Below are positions 26,926 through 36,170 of a DNA stretch of 59,496 bases, piece by piece. Within the stretch, counting starts at the first letter, position 1, and each line of letters starts with the position of its first letter. Made by a program: the position numbers and the translations under genes. The DNA lies in NCBI GenBank assembly GCA_021789695.1, contig JAJYJH010000013.1:1-59496 (forward strand), given 5' to 3'. Source of the DNA: a bacterium. Lineage in GTDB: Bacteria; Elusimicrobiota; Elusimicrobia; Elusimicrobiales; UBA9959. The notes under the pieces were generated by a model that worked only from the letters and a program-made list of their open reading frames with translations, ran no database searches and was not told the DNA's origin.

Positions 26926-26955
26926 AAGGTCCTATGAGGCATAGGACCTTTTTTA
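26926..26955 (+). terminator. Intrinsic terminator after the CCA/poly(A) polymerase gene
   Basis: AAGGTCCTATG (26926-26936), AGG loop, CATAGGACCTT (26940-26950), 11 perfect pairs, followed by a T tract. Confidence 0.9.
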
Positions 26956-27038
26956 TTTCAACGCTTCCCATTGTGCCCGGGCGGGAAGGCTTCCCGGAAG
27001 CTATCCTTATATTATAGGAACGGAGGATTTCGGGGCTT

Positions 27039-27665
27039 ATGAAGAACCTTATCATCTTTTTTTCCGCAGCGGTCCTGGTGGCGGCTCCCGCGGGCTTTGC
27101 GGCCGCAGGCCAGAAGAAGGCGACGTCTCAGGCTCCGGCGATAGCCGCAGCGCGGACGAACGAAGAGGCCGGCGTCAAGGAGTTAAAGGATACACTTTAC
27201 AAGCTCGTGCGCCAGGACGAGTCCCTGGACGGCGCGATAGCGGCCCTGACCGCGCCCCGCGCCGGCGCGAAGAATCTGGCGGCCGTAAGCGCGGCGCTGA
27301 AAACCGTTTCCAACAACCTCAGGTACCTCTCGGCCCGCAACGAGAAAGCTTTCGCGGCCATACAGCCCGGTTCCGGCCTTACCCGCTATACCAACGCCAT
27401 ACTCAGTTACAGCCGCAAGCTGAACCGCAAGTCGGCGCGCGTGGCCGCGCTGGCTGGCCGCATGGCCGGATCCGGCAGAAAAGCCGGGATGCGCGACGCG
27501 GTCGCCTCCGGGCGGACCGGGAAAAAGGCGCGGGGCAGGACGCTGACGCAGATGCTGGCGCAGCAGCAGGCGCTAAAGAAACTGGCCCTGGACGCCAGGG
27601 AACTCCAGGGCGCCTCCCGCGGGCTCAATGCCATCAGCAAATGGCTCTACATCGCCTCGAAGTAG
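27039..27665 (+). CDS. Secreted helical protein of unknown function
   Basis: 208 residues with a signal peptide (MKNLIIFFSAAVLVAAPAGFAAAG) and a mature part that is almost all helix, rich in Ala, Lys, Arg and Leu, probably coiled-coil (KELKDTLYKLVRQDE; SAALKTVSNNLRYLSARNEK; LAQQQALKKLALDARELQGA). No cysteine and no known motif. GGAGG lies about 13 bases before the ATG, longer than usual. A strong terminator follows. Periplasmic location is inferred. Confidence 0.75.
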   Translation: MKNLIIFFSAAVLVAAPAGFAAAGQKKATSQAPAIAAARTNEEAGVKELKDTLYKLVRQDESLDGAIAALTAPRAGAKNLAAVSAALKTVSNNLRYLSARNEKAFAAIQPGSGLTRYTNAILSYSRKLNRKSARVAALAGRMAGSGRKAGMRDAVASGRTGKKARGRTLTQMLAQQQALKKLALDARELQGASRGLNAISKWLYIASK

Positions 27666-27689
27666 GCCCGGGCTCGCCGCCGGCGATGG

Positions 27690-27716
27690 TCCCCCGCCGT
27701 CGGCGGGGGATTTTTT
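27690..27716 (+). terminator. Intrinsic terminator between the secreted helical protein and folE
   Basis: TCCCCCGCC (27690-27698), GTC loop, GGCGGGGGA (27702-27710), then six T residues. Confidence 0.93.
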
Positions 27717-27727
27717 GTTTTTAAATT

Positions 27728-27735
27728 TGTAAAAT
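27728..27735 (+). promoter_or_regulatory. Extended -10 of folE, leaderless arrangement
   Basis: TTGTAAAAT, an extended -10 (TG-n-TAAAAT-like), ends 7 bases before the folE ATG and just after the preceding terminator. No -35 is obvious and no ribosome-binding site is present. Confidence 0.45.
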
Positions 27736-27742
27736 CGGTATT

Positions 27743-28309
27743 ATGAAAGACCCCCTTGAAGCCGCCGCCCTGCAAATCATTAAAGCCGTCGGGGAGGACC
27801 CCTCGCGCGAAGGCCTCGCCAAGACGCCAGGCCGCGTCGCCAGGGCGCTGAGGGAGATAACTTCCGGATATGGCGCGGACATCAAGCAGGTCTTCAACGG
27901 CGCCTTCTTCAAGGCGGATTACCGCGAGATGGTGATCGTGAAGGACATCGCTTTCTATTCCCTCTGCGAGCATCATCTGCTGCCATTCTTCGGCAAGGCC
28001 CACGTGGCCTATATCCCGAACGGGCGCCTTGTAGGCCTTTCTAAACTGCCGCGCCTGGTAGAGACTTTTGCTCGCAGACTGCAGCTCCAGGAACGCCTCA
28101 CGGAGGAAGTGGCCGGCACGCTGTTCAAAGTGCTGAAACCGCGCGGAGTGGGCGTAGTCATGGAAGCCGAACATCTCTGCGTGAGCATGCGCGGGGTAAA
28201 GAACGAGACGGCCTTCGCCACCACCAGTTCCATGTTCGGGGTTTTCCGGACAGACAGCAGGGTTAGGCAGGAATTCCTGGATCTCATAAAAAAGCAATAT
28301 TACCATTGA
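27743..28309 (+). CDS. folE: GTP cyclohydrolase I
   Basis: 188 residues. It converts GTP to 7,8-dihydroneopterin triphosphate, the first step of tetrahydrofolate (and possibly queuosine-type) synthesis, as a cytoplasmic homodecamer. Zinc and active-site residues are intact: SLCEHHLLPFFGKAHVAYIP (Cys and His of the CEHH motif), KLPRLVETFARRLQLQERLT, and EAEHLCVSMRGV with the second metal Cys. Full family length. No other folate gene is nearby. It starts 7 bases after a TAAAAT box. Confidence 0.97.
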   Translation: MKDPLEAAALQIIKAVGEDPSREGLAKTPGRVARALREITSGYGADIKQVFNGAFFKADYREMVIVKDIAFYSLCEHHLLPFFGKAHVAYIPNGRLVGLSKLPRLVETFARRLQLQERLTEEVAGTLFKVLKPRGVGVVMEAEHLCVSMRGVKNETAFATTSSMFGVFRTDSRVRQEFLDLIKKQYYH

Positions 28310-28374
28310 ATCGCGGGCCTCTTTTAAGTAGAATTAAACCGGTATTGTTCTTTACAGAAAGGCTTTTGTCAGGC

Positions 28375-28448
28375 GCGGGCGTAGTTCAATGGTAGAACGA
28401 GAGCTTCCCAAGCTTTAGACGTGGGTTCGATTCCCATCGCCCGCTCCA
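28375..28448 (+). tRNA. tRNA-Gly with anticodon CCC
   Basis: 74 bases including an encoded 3' CCA. Acceptor stem GCGGGCG/CGCCCGC, D arm GTTCAATGGTAGAAC, anticodon stem AGAGC/GCTTT with loop TTCCCAA, giving anticodon CCC (codon GGG), T arm GTGGG-TTCGATT-CCCAT. All arms pair apart from normal G-U wobbles. As remembered, it closely resembles E. coli glyU. Confidence 0.96.
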
Positions 28449-28593
28449 GATCCGCGAAAGCGGTCGGCGCCTCGGCAGGGCTGCAGGACAAGAAGTCATG
28501 GGGCAGAATTTTAAGAACGGGGGGGATAGCCCTCCGCTTTGCGTTAAAACGATACTTTGACCGCTTCGCCAGCCTCCGATCATCTCTCTTTCT

Positions 28594-29112
28594 ATGAAAA
28601 AATCCAAATCTTTCTGGGCCGCGGCCTCACTGTTCAGTCTGGCCGTCATGGCCATGGCCGGCTATTCCATATACCATAGAATGGCGCTTTATTTTTCCGG
28701 AGACACCGTAAGCGTAAGCCCGGTACCGCCGCCTCCGGTCCAGGCCGAACCGGATCAGACCGCGGCTGCTAATCCCGTCCAAGTCCCGCCAGCGGAGCCG
28801 GCAGCCAAGGATAAAAAGTCTCCGGAGCCCGCGAAGCCGGAACAAACCGCCCCGAAGATCGAGACGGTAAAGGTCAGGGCCGTAAAGACCACTTTCGAGT
28901 TCAAGGCCCCAAAGGCCAGATCCGTGGAGATATCCGGCAGCTTCACCTCCTGGAAACCGCAGGCCATGAAAAAGAAGAACGGGATATGGAAAGCCAAGAT
29001 ATACATCCTTCCGGGCACCTATCCGTATCATTTCACCGTAGACGGGCAGAAAAAACTGGATCCGGGCAAGCCTAAAGCCCCGATTGGGGACTCTCTCGTC
29101 ACCGTGAAGTAG
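28594..29112 (+). CDS. Membrane-anchored protein with CBM48/AMPK-type glycogen-binding domain
   Basis: 172 residues. N-terminal uncleaved-looking helix (about 7-28), a Pro/Ala/Lys/Glu-rich linker (about 40-90), then a single domain (about 97-172) with the family 48 carbohydrate-binding pattern: FEFKAPKARSVEISGSFTSW, GIWKAKIYILPGTYPYHFTV, DGQKKLDPGKP. In AMPK-beta and isoamylase this domain binds glycogen or other alpha-glucans. Here there is no enzyme attached, so it may tether glucan at the membrane or serve as a structural domain. No ribosome-binding site is visible. Confidence 0.8.
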   Translation: MKKSKSFWAAASLFSLAVMAMAGYSIYHRMALYFSGDTVSVSPVPPPPVQAEPDQTAAANPVQVPPAEPAAKDKKSPEPAKPEQTAPKIETVKVRAVKTTFEFKAPKARSVEISGSFTSWKPQAMKKKNGIWKAKIYILPGTYPYHFTVDGQKKLDPGKPKAPIGDSLVTVK

Positions 29113-29167
29113 GCGGAATCCGTTAACAAACCTGTAACAGTCCTAGTGTAGACTATATCGGGCGCAT

Positions 29168-32100
29168 ATGAATTTCAGAAAAGCGATCTTACTGTCACTC
29201 CTGGCCGCAGCGCTGCCGGCCGGCGCTGCGCGCGCGACCGCTCTCCAGCCACGCCTGGACGGGACCGCGACGCTGCTGCCCGACGGCAACATCCTGTTCA
29301 CCGGAGGCGTGGACAACACCGGAGCCCCGACCAACATAGTGCAGGTCTACGACATGAAGACCGCCTCCTACGTCGATTGGACCGGTCTTTCCGTAGCCAG
29401 GTCCTCCCATACCGCCACCCTGATGTCCGACGGCCGCGTACTGATAGCGGGAGGCTTCGGCGCCGGCGGGACCCCGCTCAGCTCCCTCGAGATCTGCGAC
29501 CCGGCAGCCGGCAGCTGCAGCGCCGCGGGCCTTCCCGCGATGTTCTTACCCAGGGGCGGCCAAACCGCCACGCTGCTTTCCGGCGGTCAGCACCCCGGCC
29601 AGGTCCTTATCTGCGGCGGCCAAACCGGCGCGATGACCGCGATCACCAACACCTGCGATCTCTTCGACCCGGTGAGCAAGACCGTGACCTCTGCGGCGAG
29701 CATGACGAGCCCTCGCATCGGGCACACCGCCACCCTGGTGCGCGGGGGGAACGTCTTCGTTTCCGGCGGACGGCAGTTCGTCTCAGGCAATTGGGCGTAT
29801 AACATGCAGAACGAGATGTACTACGCGGCCGACGATATCTGGAAGCCTGTCTCTTCTCTGCTGCAGGGCAGGGTAGACCATACCGCCACCGTGCTGAACA
29901 ACGGTCTCATCATGATAGCCGGAGGCTATAACGCGGCCAACCAGATGTACTGCGACTTGTCGCCAGACAGCCTGAAGGAGGACTGCTGGCATATTAAATA
30001 CTACGACACTCACCAGTACGACGGCACGCAGGGGTATATAGACGGCGCAGAATTTTTCGACCAGCAGGGCGGGCTCGTCACCGTGCAGGAAAGCACCTAC
30101 GGCTCGCTTCCGTACAGGATGGCCGGTCAGTCGGCCGTGCTGGGCGCCGACGGGGCGGTGACCTTCTACGGCGGTTACGGTAACATCTATCCGACCTTCT
30201 TCCTTAACTCCCCGTCCCTCACCACGGACTCCATGATATACCTGAGCACCACCGGCGCCACCACCGCCACCATAAACGGCTCCTCCGTGATCAAGTTCCC
30301 GCTGGACTTCTCTCTCTCCCGGGCTGTCTCCGGCAGGCTTAACGACGCCGACCTCTACATCTCGCCGCCGCCCACCACCGGCGTGCCCTCCATCCAGATG
30401 GCCAACGCGCAGATAAACATCCCCAACGGCCGCGTGGACGCCGACGGCCTCGCGGTAGGTCTGCTGCTAGGGAAAGGGTTCCTGCCAGGAGAATTCAGCA
30501 ATACGGTGGCGCTTACCAACCCGGCCGGTACGGCGACGTTCTTGCCCCAATCCGTGGTTTCAGGCAAGACTCCCGTCACCACGATGATAACCTCCACCAT
30601 CACGCTGACCCAAGACGCCTACCCCGGGACTAAGGACGTCTCTTTCAACCCTGGCGCCGATATAACCTCCAACGTCAGTTTCTCGCTGCCCTACGAGGAG
30701 GACGGCGCCATAATAGGCTCCGCCGTCATCACCTCCGGAGAAGCCGACAGCGGCCAGACCTTCTCCATGATCTTCAACGGAGGTTCGGCGGATTTCTACA
30801 TAGCCGGCCCCGCCAGCTGCGACACCTCCAAGAAAACCTGTCTGTTCTCCGCGCCGATGGTCTTTACCAACGTGTCCGGCACGTTCAACAACCTCACCAG
30901 CCTGCCTGGCGGGACCACTTTCTACGCGGCCGATCCCATAGGTGCCGCCCAAGTGGCGGGGGTTCCGATAACTCTCAATCTGACGCTTAACTACGCGGCC
31001 GAGCAGCTGGACCCGCACGACACCGCGCCTGCCTACGTTTTCGACCAGTCCACCATGGTGGTTCGTGGCATGGTGTTCAGCTCCGAGTTCTCCTATTATC
31101 CGGACACCAATAAATGGTCCGACCTGACGGACACCAACAACTCCCCGGTGCTGTCCTCTCCGACGTACCACAGCATCGCGCTCTATACCCCCGCGGACGA
31201 CACGATCATAACCGGCGGTGAGAATTGCGAGACCGCGACCCCCCTGCTCGACTGCCGCCGGGCTCCGTACACGAATTTTTATCCCACCGTCAGTACCATG
31301 ACTTTCATCCCGAAGTACATCTCCGCCCAGTCGGGCTCCGACACCTGGACCGCCGGCCCGAACCTGAACTCCCCCAGGGCTTACCACACGAGTACACTGC
31401 TGCCGGACGGCAGCATCCTCACCTGCGGCGGCTCCGACGGAGTCAAACCCCTGGCCAGCTGCGAGATTATGGACCCGCTCACCAAAAAGTGGGCGGCGAC
31501 CACCCCGATGAACACCCCCAGGTCCAACCACACCGCCACGCTGCTGCCTAACGGCGATGTGTTGGTGGCCGGCGGCGTCTCAGGCTCCGGGGTGGCGATC
31601 AGTTCGGCCGAGATCTTCTACCCGGATACGCAGCGCTGGGTGCTGACCTCCCCCATGGCGCACGCGAGGCAGAACCATACCGCCACGCTGCTGCCCGACG
31701 GCAACGTGCTGGTGACCGGCGGCGACAGCGACGGCACCTACTCGGCCACCGCGGAGATCTACATAACCTCCGCCGCCTACTGGGCCGACGGCGGCCTTAT
31801 GACATACGGCAGGGCGCAGCACACGGCCACGCTGCTGAAGAGCGGCCAGGTGCTGATAACCGGCGGCTTGGACGCCAGCGGCCCGCTGAAAAAAACAGAA
31901 CTCTACAACTATTCCACCAGAAGTTTCGCGCCAGGCCCGGACCTGGGCACGGCCCGCTACGACCACACCGCTACGCTGCTCAGGGACGGCAACGTCGTGG
32001 TCATAGGCGGTTCTGACGGAATAGACAGCCTCAATTCGACGGAAATCTACTACGGGACTGGCTGGACCTACGGTCCGTCCATGATCTACAACCGCGCCAA

Positions 32101-34990
32101 CCACCGCGCTCTGCTGCTGCCGAACGGCAAGGTAATGGTCACTGGCGGCGAAATGCGCGGCATAGTGCAGATCCAGCCCGAGATCTACGACCCGGATTTC
32201 CGCGCGTGGATAACACAGGGCTCCCTGGCCTCGGGCAGGACACACCATACCTCCGTCATGACCAGGGACAACAAGATAGTAAACATAGGCGGATGGAGCG
32301 GCAGCGGCTATCTCAACACCACGGATATAATAGATTTCAGCGTAACGCCGGATGTAAACGGACTTACCGCGAATACGCCCCGCCAGCCGCAGATTTCCAC
32401 CGGCACGCAGTATTTTGACTGGGGGGGGGGCGTCACGCTGCAGAGCGGCACCTCCAACTTCTTCGGCATCACCGAAGCCTCCGGCGGGGGGGCGGCCTCG
32501 GCCAATTCCTCGTTCAGCAACCCGCGCCTCTACATGCAGCAGATAGACAACCCCAGCGGCTTCCTTATAGATCTGTCCACCCGCATTTACAACGCCTACG
32601 GCGGGCTATATGGCAAACTTAACGGCCCCGGCTGGGATACCGCGCTTTCTTCGATAACCGTGGTGGCTCCGTCGTTGCCGGGAGAGATGCCGCACGGCTG
32701 GTACATGATGCGAGTCGCGGACAATGGCCAGTTCTCCGACGGCCACGTCGTGCAGGTCACGCTGCCGCGCCCCGAAGGCACGCCTTCCAAGCCCACCGGG
32801 ACCGTGAACGGCACGGGGTCCGTAAATTGGGTCTGGGATTCCGGGAGCATCAGCCTCAGCGCGCCCGTGGACGGCTACGCGGTATACGCCGCTACCGACG
32901 ACGTCTTTATAGCCACCGTCACTTTCCCCGGACTCGGCGCCAAGGCGTACTACACGCAAGCAGGCCTTGTCCCCAATACGGCCGCCTCTATAAAGGTGGC
33001 GCCGTACAACCAGGGCGGGACGGGCTCCCTTTCCGTCTCGGATACCTATTATACGCTGGCCGCGGTGCCGTCGCCGCTGGCGGTGACGGGAGCCAGTTTC
33101 GAGACTGCCAGGCTGGAATGGTCCGCCAACGGGAACACCGCCCAGACCATCTACGAGGTCTCAATGTCCCCTTCCAGGAGCCCGCAGTTTTCCGACCCGT
33201 TGGCGATCTCCACGCCGGTGCCTTTCAGCGTGAACTACATGAGCACCTCCACGGTCATCGCCCAACTTTCCGCCAACCAGCCCTACGACTTCCGCGTCAG
33301 AGCCATGAACAACGACGGGAAGCCGACCGCCTTCACCAATTACGCCACTACCGTCACAGTGAGCGCCGTCACTAATTTCACGGGCCAGGCGCTGGACGGG
33401 ACCACGATAAACTGGTCCTGGGCCAAGGCGGCGGGCGCCGACCACTACGAACTTTACGACGTGACCGCCGGTACCCAGTCCGCGGTACAGATCGCTTCCA
33501 CTACCGCCGACAACGCCACGGAAACCGGCCTGCAGCCCAATATGCCGTACTACGCGACGGTCCTCGCCGTCAAGGACACGGTCAGCGGTCCGGTATACGG
33601 TCCGTTCACCTATCCGGCCGGGGTTTACACGCTTACCGTCCAGCCTTCGCCCGCGGTCCCCAACATCTTCACCGGGGTTTCCACCGGCGCCATAACCGCC
33701 AACTGGATAACCAACGGCAATTCCACCTTCACGGTGTACGACGTGAACCTCTCGACCGGCGTAACGCTCGTCTCGTCACAGTCCGTCGCCGGCAGCGCCG
33801 CGGCGTTCACCGGGCTTTCGGCCAACGTTAAATATTCCTTCACGCTGCAGCCGTACAACGGCGACGGCGTAGCCGGCACCGCGGTGGACCTCGGTTACAA
33901 GTACACGCTGGCCAACGTTCCCGCCTCGCTCTCCGCCAGCAGCGTCACGATGTCAGGCATAGGCCTGCTGTGGGATACGGCCGGCAACTCCGACGCCACA
34001 GTCTACGAAGTGCGCGGCTCTACCAGCCTGGACGTCAACGGCCTCCTCGCGCCCCCGATAGAGACTTACGTGCATTTCTCTCAACATTACACAAGCAGCG
34101 CGACCCTTATCACCGGCCTGCTCACGGCCACGACCTACTACTTCGACGTGGCGGCCTGCAACGGCGAAGCCCTTTCCCTGGCCAACTGCGACGTGACCAA
34201 CCCCAACTACACCACGGGCGTAACCGCCCACAAACGGGCGGCCGCCGTCTACACTCTTTCGGGGCCTCCCGGCGCGCCCCCGGGCTCGGTAGGCGGCACG
34301 AGCAACCCGTCGGCCGACGTGACCATCTCCGGGGTGCTGCCCAACGACCGCACGGTTTCCATGCTGGTCCCGGAAGCCTCCTTCCAGCAGGCCACGCCCA
34401 TAGCTATCTCCTCCGCCTCTACGGACGACTGCGGTTTCCTGCCCGGCGGCGTTCCCGTGGGAGTGGACGTCTATTCACAGGCCGGCCTGCAGCCGCAGAC
34501 CCCGGTCACGCTCACGCTTACTTTCGACACCCGGTCCGACACCCCGCAGACCATAAACGACATCATCAACTACGCCCCCAGGATAGTCCTTGCCCGCTAC
34601 AACCCGGTCACCGGCCAGTGCCTGCCGCTCGAGACCGCGGTCAACGTCGGAGCTCGCACGATAACGGCGACGCTGAACCACTTCAGCCACTTTCAGCTGG
34701 CGCTGCGCACGCCCGCCACCAACCTCAGCAACGTCATCGCCTACCCGAACCCTTTTTACACCAACCGCGGCGAGGGGTTCGTGACCATAGACAACATCCC
34801 GGCGGACTCCAAGGTCCGCATCTACACTCTCTCCGGTGACAAGGTTTGGGAGTCGCCGGTGGCCAGCACCGGAATGATCATCTGGAAAGGCGTAAACAAG
34901 TCCGGCTACCTGGTGGCCAGCGGGATTTATCTGGCCGTGATAGACTCCAGCGAGGGGAAGAAGATCCTGAAACTGGCGGTGGAAAGGTAA
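29168..34990 (+). CDS. Giant secreted Kelch / fibronectin III protein with type IX-like C-terminal sorting domain
   Basis: 1940 residues. Signal peptide (about 1-25). Kelch-type blades with the recurring pattern HTATLLPDGNVLVTGG: six copies at about 35-340, an unrelated beta-rich insert (about 345-650), then eight copies at about 660-1065, so probably two beta-propellers. From about 1200 to 1690 there are four or five fibronectin III-like modules (for example SINWSW/ANWI strands with Tyr-x-Val turns). A small beta-rich module leads into the final 83 residues, starting YPNPFYTNRGEG and ending KKILKLAVER, the type A sorting-domain pattern of T9SS cargo. Likely a cell-surface protein. It is followed at once by PorV. 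Confidence 0.88.
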   Translation: MNFRKAILLSLLAAALPAGAARATALQPRLDGTATLLPDGNILFTGGVDNTGAPTNIVQVYDMKTASYVDWTGLSVARSSHTATLMSDGRVLIAGGFGAGGTPLSSLEICDPAAGSCSAAGLPAMFLPRGGQTATLLSGGQHPGQVLICGGQTGAMTAITNTCDLFDPVSKTVTSAASMTSPRIGHTATLVRGGNVFVSGGRQFVSGNWAYNMQNEMYYAADDIWKPVSSLLQGRVDHTATVLNNGLIMIAGGYNAANQMYCDLSPDSLKEDCWHIKYYDTHQYDGTQGYIDGAEFFDQQGGLVTVQESTYGSLPYRMAGQSAVLGADGAVTFYGGYGNIYPTFFLNSPSLTTDSMIYLSTTGATTATINGSSVIKFPLDFSLSRAVSGRLNDADLYISPPPTTGVPSIQMANAQINIPNGRVDADGLAVGLLLGKGFLPGEFSNTVALTNPAGTATFLPQSVVSGKTPVTTMITSTITLTQDAYPGTKDVSFNPGADITSNVSFSLPYEEDGAIIGSAVITSGEADSGQTFSMIFNGGSADFYIAGPASCDTSKKTCLFSAPMVFTNVSGTFNNLTSLPGGTTFYAADPIGAAQVAGVPITLNLTLNYAAEQLDPHDTAPAYVFDQSTMVVRGMVFSSEFSYYPDTNKWSDLTDTNNSPVLSSPTYHSIALYTPADDTIITGGENCETATPLLDCRRAPYTNFYPTVSTMTFIPKYISAQSGSDTWTAGPNLNSPRAYHTSTLLPDGSILTCGGSDGVKPLASCEIMDPLTKKWAATTPMNTPRSNHTATLLPNGDVLVAGGVSGSGVAISSAEIFYPDTQRWVLTSPMAHARQNHTATLLPDGNVLVTGGDSDGTYSATAEIYITSAAYWADGGLMTYGRAQHTATLLKSGQVLITGGLDASGPLKKTELYNYSTRSFAPGPDLGTARYDHTATLLRDGNVVVIGGSDGIDSLNSTEIYYGTGWTYGPSMIYNRANHRALLLPNGKVMVTGGEMRGIVQIQPEIYDPDFRAWITQGSLASGRTHHTSVMTRDNKIVNIGGWSGSGYLNTTDIIDFSVTPDVNGLTANTPRQPQISTGTQYFDWGGGVTLQSGTSNFFGITEASGGGAASANSSFSNPRLYMQQIDNPSGFLIDLSTRIYNAYGGLYGKLNGPGWDTALSSITVVAPSLPGEMPHGWYMMRVADNGQFSDGHVVQVTLPRPEGTPSKPTGTVNGTGSVNWVWDSGSISLSAPVDGYAVYAATDDVFIATVTFPGLGAKAYYTQAGLVPNTAASIKVAPYNQGGTGSLSVSDTYYTLAAVPSPLAVTGASFETARLEWSANGNTAQTIYEVSMSPSRSPQFSDPLAISTPVPFSVNYMSTSTVIAQLSANQPYDFRVRAMNNDGKPTAFTNYATTVTVSAVTNFTGQALDGTTINWSWAKAAGADHYELYDVTAGTQSAVQIASTTADNATETGLQPNMPYYATVLAVKDTVSGPVYGPFTYPAGVYTLTVQPSPAVPNIFTGVSTGAITANWITNGNSTFTVYDVNLSTGVTLVSSQSVAGSAAAFTGLSANVKYSFTLQPYNGDGVAGTAVDLGYKYTLANVPASLSASSVTMSGIGLLWDTAGNSDATVYEVRGSTSLDVNGLLAPPIETYVHFSQHYTSSATLITGLLTATTYYFDVAACNGEALSLANCDVTNPNYTTGVTAHKRAAAVYTLSGPPGAPPGSVGGTSNPSADVTISGVLPNDRTVSMLVPEASFQQATPIAISSASTDDCGFLPGGVPVGVDVYSQAGLQPQTPVTLTLTFDTRSDTPQTINDIINYAPRIVLARYNPVTGQCLPLETAVNVGARTITATLNHFSHFQLALRTPATNLSNVIAYPNPFYTNRGEGFVTIDNIPADSKVRIYTLSGDKVWESPVASTGMIIWKGVNKSGYLVASGIYLAVIDSSEGKKILKLAVER

Positions 34991-34991
34991 T

Positions 34992-36029
34992 ATGAATAAG
35001 TCCGCCGAGAGACTTCTGTTCCTGGCCGCCGCGCTGGCGCTGGCGGCGGCTCCCCTGCGCGCCAACCAGGACCCTACCTATTTCACCAACAAGGCAGAAG
35101 GCTCCACCACGGCCGACTTCCTGAACCTGCAGGTAGGGGCCAGGGCCGCCGCCATGGGCGGGGCTTATTCGGCCGTGAGCGACGACGCTTCCGCGGTGTA
35201 CTGGAACCCCGCCGGTTTGATACAGATCCCCAAGCTTTCCGCCGTGTTCATGCGCGCGCAGTACCTGGAAAGCATCAGCTATCAATACGCGGCCTACGCC
35301 CAGCGCCTTTCCTACGACTCGGTGATTGCCGGCTCCGCGCTGATGACGGACATAGGCGCAATTACGCAGACCGACATCAACGGAGCCACGCTAGGCAGTT
35401 TCACTCCGCGCGACGAGGTCTTCACTATTTCCTACAGCAAGGCCATCCTGGAATTGTCGGACAAGGATACTGACGTCTCGATGGGCGTCTCGGCCAAGTA
35501 TATAAAATCCCAGATTCTGGACTCGGCCAAGGCCTATGCGGTGGACTTCGGCGTGATGACCTACAACTTCTCGGACATTCCCTACCGCCTGGCAGTCACG
35601 GCCACCAACATGGGGGGTGGGCTGCGCTACGACCAGGAATTAAACCCGCTGCCTCTCACCTTCAAGCTGGGCGCCTCCATCAATCCTTTCCGCAACTTCC
35701 TGCTGGACACCGACATCGTGATGCCGAAGCAGAGCAGCCCCAGCGTCCGGGTCGGCGCCGAGCTGGCCACCACACCTAACGAGCTCACGCGCCTCTGCGT
35801 GCGCGCCGGATTGGACACACAGCGCATGAACGACGGCCTAGGCGGCTTCACGATAGGACTCGGGGCCACGCTGCACTTCTTCAGCCTGGACTATGCCTAC
35901 GTCCCGATGGGGGAGCTCGGCTCCACGCACCGCATCTCGCTGACGTTCGACTTCCCGTTCCGCAGCCCGATCTTCCAGCGCAGGGACCGCACCATCTTCA
36001 CGAAGATGCAGGACATCTCTTTCCAGTAA
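34992..36029 (+). CDS. PorV/PorQ-family outer-membrane protein (UPF0164-type)
   Basis: 345 residues. Signal peptide (about 1-24, ending LRANQD). The family hallmark follows at once: FLNLQVGARAAAMGGAYSAV, then DDASAVYWNPAGL. The remainder alternates amphipathic beta strands, as in FadL-like barrels (YAAYAQRLSYDSVIAGSALM, GLGATLHFFSLDYAY), ending in an aromatic residue-containing strand. PorV is the shuttle that accepts type IX cargo in Bacteroidota. Here its start is 2 bases from the stop of the giant protein with a type IX-like sorting tail, and GGAAAGG precedes it, so the two are co-expressed. Confidence 0.88.
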   Translation: MNKSAERLLFLAAALALAAAPLRANQDPTYFTNKAEGSTTADFLNLQVGARAAAMGGAYSAVSDDASAVYWNPAGLIQIPKLSAVFMRAQYLESISYQYAAYAQRLSYDSVIAGSALMTDIGAITQTDINGATLGSFTPRDEVFTISYSKAILELSDKDTDVSMGVSAKYIKSQILDSAKAYAVDFGVMTYNFSDIPYRLAVTATNMGGGLRYDQELNPLPLTFKLGASINPFRNFLLDTDIVMPKQSSPSVRVGAELATTPNELTRLCVRAGLDTQRMNDGLGGFTIGLGATLHFFSLDYAYVPMGELGSTHRISLTFDFPFRSPIFQRRDRTIFTKMQDISFQ

Positions 36030-36075
36030 GCCTCTAAGGCCGCGCCCGCGGCGCGCGCTTTCCGGCTGAGAACCG

Positions 36076-36100
36076 AGCCCGGGCCCGGCCCCGGGCTTTA
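36076..36100 (+). terminator. Terminator after the PorV gene
   Basis: AGCCCGGG (36076-36083), CCCGGC loop, CCCGGGCT (36090-36097), then TTACTT. Eight GC-rich pairs, short T tract. Confidence 0.7.
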
Positions 36101-36124
36101 CTTCGCCGCGCCCGCCGATTCCTG

Positions 36125-36153
36125 TTGACACGTACAGGCTAATAATATAGATT
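36125..36153 (+). promoter_or_regulatory. Promoter of the speD-speE operon
   Basis: -35 TTGACA (36125-36130, perfect consensus), 17 bases, -10 TAGATT (36148-36153); TATAGA two bases upstream is an alternative. The speD ATG is at 36171. Confidence 0.55.
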
Positions 36154-36170
36154 ATTGGACCGGAAAATAG

